DNA of 11,003 nucleotides from CAZTHL01 sp964613585 (lineage in GTDB: Bacteria > Pseudomonadota > Alphaproteobacteria > DSM-16000 > Inquilinaceae). Numbering within the stretch: position 1 is the first letter of the stretch; each line of letters begins with the position of its first letter. Position numbers and translations under genes: made by a program. Positions 6,800 through 11,003 of this stretch are shown here, in pieces. The notes beneath the pieces were generated by a model. It saw nothing but the letters and a program-made list of their open reading frames with translations, did no database searches and had not been told where the DNA came from. The stretch is from NCBI GenBank assembly GCA_964613585.1, contig CAZTHL010000109.1, positions 1 to 11,003 on the forward strand, read 5' to 3'.

Positions 6800-8077
6800 T
6801 CACCGCTCGTCCGGCGCCGATGCCGCCTGGCCGGCGAGGATGGCCTCGCGCAGCACCTCCTCGTAGACGTCGAGCACGGCGTCGGTCATGCGGTCGACGT
6901 CGAAGCGCTCGCGCGCGAAGGCGATGGCGCGCCCGGCCAGAGCGGCGCGCGGCTCGGGCTCGAGGGCCAGCGCCTCCTCCAGAGCCGCGGCCAGCGCCGC
7001 CGGGTCGCCGGGCGGCGTCAGCCAGCCGGTCTCGCCGGGCCGCACCAGCTCGCGCGGCGCGCCGAGGTCGCTGGCGATCACCGGCCGGCCCAGCGCCTGG
7101 GCCTCGACGATGACCCGGCCAAAGCCTTCCGGCTCGGTCGAGGCGTGCACCACCACGTCGGCCAGCTTGTAGGCAGCCGGCATGTCGTCGCAGTGCGGGG
7201 CGACATGGACGATGCCGCCCAGCCGAAGCCGGGCGACCTGCCGCTCCAGGTCGGCGCGGTAGCTCGAGCCCGGGCGCTCCGCCCCGACGATCAGGCAGCG
7301 CAGATGGGCCGGGCCGAGCCGGGCGAGCGCCTCCAGCAGCACGGCCTGGCCCTTCCAGCGCGACAGCCGGGCCGGCATCAGCACCACCGGCACCCCGTCG
7401 GGCAGGCGCCAGGCCCGGGCCAGCGCGGCCACCCGCTCCCCGCTGACCCGCTCCGGATCGAAGCGGCGGAAGTCGATGCCGCGGTGAATCACCCGGATGC
7501 GCCCGCCGTCGATTGGATAGGTGCTGCGCAGATAGTCGGCCACATGATGGGAGATGGCGATCACCCGGTCGCCTCGGGCCATGACCGCGTTATAGGCGCG
7601 CTTGGCGGCGGTGCCGGCGCCGTAGGGGGCGTGCACCGTGGTGATGAAGGGGATCCCGGCGCGGCGCGCGGCGGCAAGCGCGCTCCAGGCCGGCGCCCGG
7701 CTGCGCGCGTGCACGAGATGGGCGCCGGTGCGGTCGATCAGCGCCTGCAGGCGACCGATGTTGGCGCGGATGCGCAGCGGGTTCTTGGTGTTGAGCGGCA
7801 GCGGGTAGTGCAGCGCGCCGGCGCGGAACAGCTCGTGCTCGAGCGGCCCGCCGGCGGAGGCGACCGCGGCGTAGCCACCGGCGCGCACGACGGCGGCGGC
7901 GACGTCGACGCAGCCGCGCTCGGCGCCGCCGGTGCCGAGCGTCGGCAGCACCTGCAGGATGGTCGGGCCGGCGGCGGCGGGCCGGGCCTGGGGCTCGGCC
8001 GGCGGCGCCAGGGAGGTCTCCGGCCGGCCGGCTTCCGGGCCCGCCGGGGCGGTGCTATCGTCGCGGCCTGGCGGCAT
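6800..8077 (-). CDS. Glycosyltransferase family 4 (GT-B fold)
   Basis: A 425-residue retaining sugar transferase, probably acting in lipopolysaccharide or other surface glycan synthesis at the cytoplasmic membrane face. Residues 1-38 are a Pro/Ala-rich extension. The N-terminal Rossmann domain opens ILQVLPTLGTGGAERG (40-55, with the nucleotide-sugar loop GTGGAE). Next come VHARSRAPAWSALAAAR (122-138) and VIPRGVD-like VIHRGIDFRRF (196-206). The C-terminal donor-binding domain has MPARLSRWKGQ (234-244), LIVGAE (262-267) and the family EX7E motif in EPEGFGRVIVEA (E317 and E325), then GETGWLTPPGD (348-358). The ATG at 8075-8077 is preferred; a GTG five codons upstream (8090-8092) is possible, and neither has a clear ribosome site. 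Donor and acceptor cannot be read from sequence. It ends 27 bp from the convergent exoD gene and starts head-to-head with the downstream hydrolase. Confidence 0.88.
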   Translation of the reverse strand: MPPGRDDSTAPAGPEAGRPETSLAPPAEPQARPAAAGPTILQVLPTLGTGGAERGCVDVAAAVVRAGGYAAVASAGGPLEHELFRAGALHYPLPLNTKNPLRIRANIGRLQALIDRTGAHLVHARSRAPAWSALAAARRAGIPFITTVHAPYGAGTAAKRAYNAVMARGDRVIAISHHVADYLRSTYPIDGGRIRVIHRGIDFRRFDPERVSGERVAALARAWRLPDGVPVVLMPARLSRWKGQAVLLEALARLGPAHLRCLIVGAERPGSSYRADLERQVARLRLGGIVHVAPHCDDMPAAYKLADVVVHASTEPEGFGRVIVEAQALGRPVIASDLGAPRELVRPGETGWLTPPGDPAALAAALEEALALEPEPRAALAGRAIAFARERFDVDRMTDAVLDVYEEVLREAILAGQAASAPDER

Positions 8078-8142
8078 GGGCCTGGGCGTCACGGGCGTGG
8101 CGGGGATGCAACCAACTGCGGACGATAGCCCGGCGGACCCGG
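8035..8142. repeat. Mirrored 5' ends of two divergent genes (imperfect inverted repeat)
   Basis: Read outward from the centre (8091.5), both strands give ATGCnnCCA, six unlike bases, then the identical 9-mer GACGATAGC (8062-8054 on minus, 8121-8129 on plus). Each then carries CCGGCGGRCCCGG (13 bases, one difference), after a 6-base insertion on the glycosyltransferase side. The start codons are exactly equidistant from the centre, and both proteins carry Asp-Asp-Ser at residues 6-8. The 28-bp spacer itself is not symmetric. Confidence 0.75.
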
Positions 8143-8897
8143 CGTGGCTAGCGCGGCCCGACGGCGCCCGCCTCGCCTATCGACGGATCGGCGGCGGGGG
8201 CCGCCCGGGCGTGGTGTTCTGCACCGGCTTTGTCTCCGACATGACCGGCGGCAAGGCGGTGTTCCTGGAGGATCTCTGCCGGCGCCGCGGCCGACCGTTC
8301 GTGCGCTTCGACTACCAGGGCCACGGCCGCTCGGACGGCCGCTTCGAGGACGGCACCATCGGCCGCTGGGCCGAGGACACCGTGGCGGTGCTCGACTCGC
8401 TGACGCAAGGCCCGCAGATCCTGGTCGGCTCCTCCATGGGCGTGTGGACGGCGGTGCTGGCGGCGCGCGCCCGGCCGGACCGGATCGCCGGCCTGGTCGG
8501 CGTCGCCGCGGCGGCCGACTTCACGGAGGACGTGCTGTGGCCGCAGCTCGACGCCAGGATGCGCACGGCGCTCGAGCGCGACGGCGTGGTCCGCATTCCC
8601 TCGCGCTACGGCGCGCCGACGCCGGTCACCCGCCGGCTGATCGAGGACGCCCGGGAGCATCTGGTGCTGCGCGCGCCGATCCCGCTCCGCTGCCCGGCGC
8701 GGTTGATCCACGGGCTCGCCGACGCCGACGTGCCCTGGCGGCAAAGCCTGCGTCTGCTGGAGCGGCTCCAGGGCACGGACGTGCGGCTCGAGCTGATCAA
8801 GGACGGCGAGCACCGCCTGTCCCGGCCACAGGACCTCGCGCGCCTCGGCGCCGCCGTCGTTGAGCTCGCCGGCGTCCCGGACGACGGCGCAGCGTGA
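8106..8897 (+). CDS. Alpha/beta hydrolase, ABHD10-like
   Basis: A 263-residue serine hydrolase. The nucleophile is S110 in VGSSMGVW (107-114); the likely acid is D206 in HGLADADVPW (202-211); the histidine is H236 in KDGEHRLSRP (232-241). Blocks FCTGFVSDMTGGKA (38-51), FVRFDYQGHGRSDGRF (65-80) and GTIGRWAEDTVAVLD (83-97) strongly recall the ABHD10 group, whose mitochondrial member is a depalmitoylase and glucuronide esterase. A bacterial substrate is not established. The usual Gly after SMG is Val113 here (SMGVW rather than SMGGW), a small departure near the active site. The ATG at 8106 is chosen; an in-frame ATG at 8076 would add ten residues and overlap the start codon of the divergent glycosyltransferase. 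The ribosome site is poor in both cases. No signal peptide is seen, so the protein is probably cytoplasmic. Confidence 0.87.
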   Translation: MQPTADDSPADPAWLARPDGARLAYRRIGGGGRPGVVFCTGFVSDMTGGKAVFLEDLCRRRGRPFVRFDYQGHGRSDGRFEDGTIGRWAEDTVAVLDSLTQGPQILVGSSMGVWTAVLAARARPDRIAGLVGVAAAADFTEDVLWPQLDARMRTALERDGVVRIPSRYGAPTPVTRRLIEDAREHLVLRAPIPLRCPARLIHGLADADVPWRQSLRLLERLQGTDVRLELIKDGEHRLSRPQDLARLGAAVVELAGVPDDGAA

Positions 8898-8973
8898 CGG
8901 CCGCGCCAGGCTCCCCGTTCACGCACGCGCCGGCCGGCTGAAGCGCCAGCGAAACCCGTCGCGCACCCGATGC

Positions 8974-8992
8974 GCTCCGGGACACCCGGAGC
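8974..8992. terminator. Compact hairpin after the ABHD10-like gene
   Basis: A perfect stem GCTCCGGG / CCCGGAGC with a 3-base loop (ACA) lies 76 bp past the hydrolase stop. The stem is short, GC-rich and tight like an intrinsic terminator, but no T-run follows on either strand, so termination activity is uncertain. Confidence 0.4.
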
Positions 8993-9042
8993 CGATGCCA
9001 TGCCCGTCCGGCGGCTCCTGGAGCGTGTCCGGTTTAGCGGCC

Positions 9043-9148
9043 ATCGCCGGCCCGCTCCCCTGCCGGGCCCCCCGACGACAGGATGCTTGGGGTGGTCGGG
9101 CGGGGGCGCGGGCCGGTGCCGAACTCCTTGTCATGAGAAAACGCCTTA
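9043..9148. repeat. Palindromic repeat element, copy A
   Basis: About 105 bp, in direct orientation with copy B 486 bp to the right. The first 79 bases (ATCGCCGGCCCGCT ... GGCCGGTGCCG, 9043-9121) align to copy B with one gap and about 80 percent identity by eye. The tail to CGCCTTAG also aligns loosely. The element folds back on itself: the left arm CCGGCCCGC pairs with GCGGGCCGG on the right, with a 3-base bulge (GCA on the bottom strand) also present in copy B. The distal end includes the TAA stop of the small membrane-protein gene. Confidence 0.75.
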
Positions 9149-9466
9149 GGATGCCCGCGCGCGCCGCCGGAACAGCCAGGCGAGCAGCAGGCCGACGAGC
9201 AGGAACGGCAGCGCGGCGATGACCAGGGCCTGCGGCGCCGGCTGCATCAGGAGCGGCACGATCACCTCCTCCCAAAGGGCCGGGTGCAGGTAGCGCTGCA
9301 CGATCGCCTGGGTCAGGTTGAGGCTGCCCCGCGCGTTGAGGAACCAGACCTGTCCGGCGGCGTCGCCGCGCGCGTCCGGCAGGCCGACCCACAGCGCCGC
9401 GGCGCCGAGCACCGCCGCCAGGCCGATGAGCATGAGCAGCCAGCCGAGAAGGCGTCCGATCAGCAT
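9146..9466 (-). CDS. Small two-helix membrane protein of unknown function
   Basis: A 106-residue protein I cannot name. It begins MLIGRLLGWLLMLIGLAAVL, with a first transmembrane helix at about 5-27, then a polar central segment (about 30-77) holding WFLNARGSLNLTQAIVQRYLHP (41-62, shown here only as the region around SLNLTQAIVQRYLHP), and a second helix at about 78-99. It ends in an Arg-rich tail, FRRRARAS, suggesting both termini face the cytoplasm. I recall similar uncharacterised proteins of about 100 residues in other alphaproteobacteria, which supports it being real, but assign no role. The ATG at 9464-9466 is chosen because the hydrophobic helix follows directly and a GAGG lies about 9 bases upstream; the frame is open for 52 more codons upstream but those look non-coding and run into repeat copy B. 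The gene is bracketed by the two repeat copies. Confidence 0.7.
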   Translation of the reverse strand: MLIGRLLGWLLMLIGLAAVLGAAALWVGLPDARGDAAGQVWFLNARGSLNLTQAIVQRYLHPALWEEVIVPLLMQPAPQALVIAALPFLLVGLLLAWLFRRRARAS

Positions 9467-9528
9467 GGGCGGCCTCGGGCAGGAGTCGGCATGGGCATTC
9501 CGGTCGGCGCGTTTCCGGCTCACGTGGC

Positions 9529-9633
9529 ATCGCCGGCCCGCTGCCCCGCCCGGCCACCCACCGTCAGCATGCTCAGGCTGGCCGGGCGGGGAAGCGGCCG
9601 GTGCCGATTGCGCGTCAGGCAAGACGCTCTAGC
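9529..9633. repeat. Palindromic repeat element, copy B
   Basis: The better-preserved copy. Bases 9529-9608 form a near-perfect palindrome. Inner arms CCCCGCCCGGCCA (9543-9555) and TGGCCGGGCGGGG (9579-9591) are exact 13-bp complements. The outer arms continue the stem with one mismatch, one deleted base and a 3-base bulge, about 28 paired positions in all. The 23-base loop is centred on the palindrome AGCATGCT (9566-9573). The tail to GCTCTAG matches the tail of copy A. Confidence 0.8.
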
Positions 9634-9742
9634 ACGCGGCCGGGCGGCCGGCTACGGCCGAGCGCAGGTGACGGACCGCCCCCGGAATGGCCGGCGACGC
9701 GGGATGGTTCCGCCTCCGGTATCCCGGCTCGGGCGCGCTTCC

Positions 9743-9771
9743 TTGCGCCGACCCGGCCCGGTGATTAGGTT
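9743..9771 (+). promoter_or_regulatory. Candidate tRNA-Ser promoter
   Basis: TTGCGC (9743-9748) and TAGGTT (9766-9771) are separated by 17 bases and would start transcription at about 9778, six bases before the mature tRNA. Each hexamer matches only 3 of 6 consensus positions, so the support is position rather than sequence. Confidence 0.35.
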
Positions 9772-9783
9772 CCCACCGGTCCC

Positions 9784-9873
9784 GGACGGATGGCCGAGTG
9801 GCTTAAGGCGCACGCTTGGAAAGCGTGTATACGTGAAAGCGTATCGTGGGTTCGAATCCCACTCCGTCCGCCA
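9784..9873 (+). tRNA. tRNA-Ser (anticodon GGA)
   Basis: A 90-nt class II tRNA including the encoded CCA. The acceptor stem is GGACGGA (9784-9790) pairing with TCCGTCC (9863-9869), with discriminator G9870 and CCA at 9871-9873. The anticodon arm is CACGC-TTGGAAA-GCGTG, placing GGA as the anticodon, which reads UCC and UCU. The long variable arm has the stem ATACG/CGTAT, as expected for serine, and the T arm has the standard GTGGG-TTCGAAT-CCCAC. Every stem closes, so the gene looks functional. The 3' end is followed at once by a 14-bp tandem duplication and then by the darTG pair, a typical setting for tRNA-associated islands. Confidence 0.97.
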
Positions 9874-9894
9874 CTACGCTTCCGCCACTACGCT
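9867..9894. repeat. 14-bp tandem duplication spanning the tRNA-Ser 3' end
   Basis: TCCGCCACTACGCT occurs twice in immediate succession, at 9867-9880 and 9881-9894. The first copy contains the last seven bases of the tRNA gene, including CCA; the second repeats them outside the tRNA. It could be an attachment-site relic or replication slippage. Confidence 0.85.
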
Positions 9895-9927
9895 ATTGTA
9901 CGACGCTGTATCCCTAGGCTTTCCGGA

Positions 9928-9996
9928 GCGGCATTTCTGCCGCATGCCGTGGCGCGCCACAACTTTTGCGACCTGCGAAGTGCTTCAAGTTCGCAG
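9928..9996. promoter_or_regulatory. Cluster of dyads upstream of darT
   Basis: Three symmetric elements lie in 69 bp: the hairpin GCGGCA-TTTC-TGCCGC (9928-9943), the perfect 12-bp palindrome GTGGCGCGCCAC (9949-9960), and the spaced inverted repeat CTGCGAA-10-TTCGCAG (9973-9996). The last ends 65 bp before the darT start, and its half-sites are 17 bp apart centre to centre, a spacing common for dimeric regulators. No convincing promoter hexamers were found in the 188-bp gap. An operator role is inferred only. Confidence 0.35.
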
Positions 9997-10061
9997 ATAT
10001 CAAAGGCTCTCTGGCGGCGCGTTTCGCTTTCTCCAAGCGCACAGTATCTTCCGGCTCAATC

Positions 10062-10715
10062 ATGCCAGTACCCGCCGCCCCTAAGATCTACCACATCGTG
10101 CAAGTGGACCGGCTGCCCTCAATCATCGCCGAGGGTGGACTGCTGTGCGATGCGGAGATCGTCCAACGCCAGGGGGCGGGCCAGGCCATGGGCACCACGA
10201 TCGGAATGAGTGACATCAAGCAGCGCAGGCTGACCCACCTCTCGCTCGACAGCCATCCGGACCTGTTCGTCGGCCAATGCCTTCCGTTCTACTTCTGTCC
10301 ACGCTCGATCATGCTCTACCTGATCCACCGCGCGAACCACGAGGAGCTGACCTATCGCGGCGGCCAGGGCCCGATCGTCCATTTCGAGGCCGACTTGGCG
10401 GACACGGTGGCCTGGGCCGACAGCAACGCGCTCCGATGGGCCTTCACTTTGTCGAACGCAGGAGCCTACTACTTCGAGGACCGCGCAGACATGGCCCAGC
10501 TCGGAGAGATAGACTGGGACGCCGTTCAGGCGCGGGAATGGCGCGATAAGAAGGAAGGCAAACAGGCAGAGTTCCTTGTAGAACAGTCGTTTCCATGGGG
10601 CCTGGTCAGCCGAATTGGTGTCCGATCGCAGCAGGTTTACGGGCAAGTCAGGGCCGCGCTTCAGGCTGCAGCGCATAAACCCCCTGTCGAAATCATGCCT
10701 GACTGGTATTACTAG
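10062..10715 (+). CDS. darT: DarT, DNA thymidine ADP-ribosyltransferase toxin
   Basis: A 217-residue toxin that uses NAD+ to ADP-ribosylate thymidine in single-stranded DNA, blocking replication. DarTG systems are known as toxin-antitoxin and anti-phage modules. The sequence follows the DarT (DUF4433) pattern throughout: PAAPKIYHIVQVDRLPSII (4-22), GTTIGMSDIKQRR (44-56), PFYFCPRSIMLYLIH (75-89), RGGQGPIVHFEAD (99-111), RWAFTLSNAG (125-134) and KQAEFLVEQSFPW (167-179). E170 in this last block is the presumed catalytic glutamate, and R55/R56 lie in the NAD-contact region; both are assigned from family memory. Length is full and no lesion is visible. The ATG at 10062 matches the usual DarT N-terminus but has no Shine-Dalgarno match (CTTCCGGCTCAATC precedes it). 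Base composition is clearly less GC-rich than the left of the window, and rare-looking codons such as ATA and GTA appear, suggesting acquisition. Confidence 0.95.
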   Translation: MPVPAAPKIYHIVQVDRLPSIIAEGGLLCDAEIVQRQGAGQAMGTTIGMSDIKQRRLTHLSLDSHPDLFVGQCLPFYFCPRSIMLYLIHRANHEELTYRGGQGPIVHFEADLADTVAWADSNALRWAFTLSNAGAYYFEDRADMAQLGEIDWDAVQAREWRDKKEGKQAEFLVEQSFPWGLVSRIGVRSQQVYGQVRAALQAAAHKPPVEIMPDWYY

Positions 10716-10731
10716 GGGGAGAGAGGCACCG

Positions 10732-11003
10732 ATGTTCGAATACAAGACCGGCGACATATTGGCCGAAGATGCCGACGCCCTCGTCAATACGGTGAATTGC
10801 GTTGGCGTAATGGGGCGCGGTATTGCGCTGCAATTCAAGAACGCCTTCCCCGCGAATTTCGAGGAGTACGCCCGCGCCTGCAAGCGTGACGAGGTGCAGC
10901 CGGGGCGCATGTTCGTGACCGAGACCAATCAGCTCACCAGCCCGCGCTACATCATCAACTTCCCGACCAAGCGGCACTGGCGCGGCAAGAGCCGGATGGA
11001 GGA
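10732..11003 (+). CDS. darG: DarG, macrodomain antitoxin (N-terminal part, cut by window edge)
   Basis: The first 90 residues of the partner of DarT. DarG's macrodomain removes ADP-ribose from thymidine in DNA, and its C-terminal domain, not visible here, binds and blocks DarT. The macrodomain signature is clear: YKTGDILAEDADALVNTVNC (4-23), GVMGRGIALQFKNAFP (25-40) with the ADP-ribose loop, and RYIINFPTKRHWRG (72-85). The start is 16 bp after the darT stop, and the ribosome site GGGGGAGAGAGG, ending five bases from the ATG, is far stronger than that of darT, which would favour antitoxin translation. Full-length proteins are roughly 350 residues, so about a quarter is present. Gene order is toxin first, as in known darTG pairs. 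Confidence 0.94.
   Translation, partial: MFEYKTGDILAEDADALVNTVNCVGVMGRGIALQFKNAFPANFEEYARACKRDEVQPGRMFVTETNQLTSPRYIINFPTKRHWRGKSRME

Larger units (their letters stand above)
9467..9783. other. Intergenic gap between the membrane-protein gene and tRNA-Ser
   Basis: This 317-bp gap contains repeat copy B (9529-9633) and, next to the tRNA, a promoter-like pair (9743-9771). The remaining stretch at 9634-9742 is very GC-rich with many short GGCC dyads; I see no credible gene in it on either strand. Confidence 0.6.

Noticed and set aside
7145..8128. A 327-codon plus-strand frame opposite the glycosyltransferase.
   Set aside because: Antisense to a GT4 protein with intact EX7E and N-terminal loop; no homology seen.
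9790..10209. A 139-codon frame starting inside the tRNA-Ser gene.
   Set aside because: It begins within a complete tRNA and ends inside darT in another frame; tRNA read-through frames of this kind are well-known artefacts.
10119..10928. A 269-codon minus-strand frame opposite darT and darG.
   Set aside because: Antisense to two strongly recognised genes, with no domain of its own.

Overview
The window is very GC-rich chromosomal DNA. Its gene set and protein sequences look alphaproteobacterial, most likely Rhodospirillales-like. That placement is inferred from protein resemblance (IscR, the desulfurase beside SufB, ExoD, the two hydrolases) and from genome style, not from a marker gene.

Left third (1-3815, minus strand): an iron-sulfur cluster assembly operon read right to left. 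The order is cysE (serine acetyltransferase), iscR (Fe-S sensing repressor), a NifS/IscS-type cysteine desulfurase, an adrenodoxin-like [2Fe-2S] ferredoxin, and the N-terminal quarter of sufB, which leaves the window. CysE supplies the cysteine precursor, the desulfurase extracts sulfur, the ferredoxin supplies electrons, SufB is part of the scaffold, and IscR probably senses the outcome. A good sigma70-type promoter with a perfect 12-bp palindrome over its -10 region lies upstream of cysE (3784-3813). Two gaps in this run carry short tandem repeats: 6 x 12 bp before iscR and 3 x 14 bp before sufB.

Middle (3917-6772, plus strand): a COG2945-type alpha/beta hydrolase divergent from the operon, then tyrS (tyrosyl-tRNA synthetase) overlapping an exoD-family membrane protein gene. 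The gap before tyrS holds a third short tandem repeat (3 x 13 bp) and a 10-bp-arm inverted repeat.

Right of centre (6800-8897): a GT4 glycosyltransferase (minus) and an ABHD10-like alpha/beta hydrolase (plus) start head-to-head. Their 5' ends are mirror copies of each other, an unusual inverted repeat around a 28-bp spacer.

8898-9783: a small two-helix membrane protein gene (minus) sits between two direct copies of a ~105-bp, strongly palindromic repeat.

Right end (9784-11003): a tRNA-Ser(GGA) gene with encoded CCA, then a visibly less GC-rich segment carrying darT and the start of darG. These form a DNA-targeting ADP-ribosyltransferase toxin / macrodomain antitoxin pair of the kind known to act in phage defence. 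A 14-bp tandem duplication at the tRNA 3' end and several dyads before darT fit the edge of a tRNA-associated island.

DarTG and the Fe-S operon are known systems. The least explained items are the palindromic repeat pair, the mirrored divergent start region and the intergenic minisatellites.
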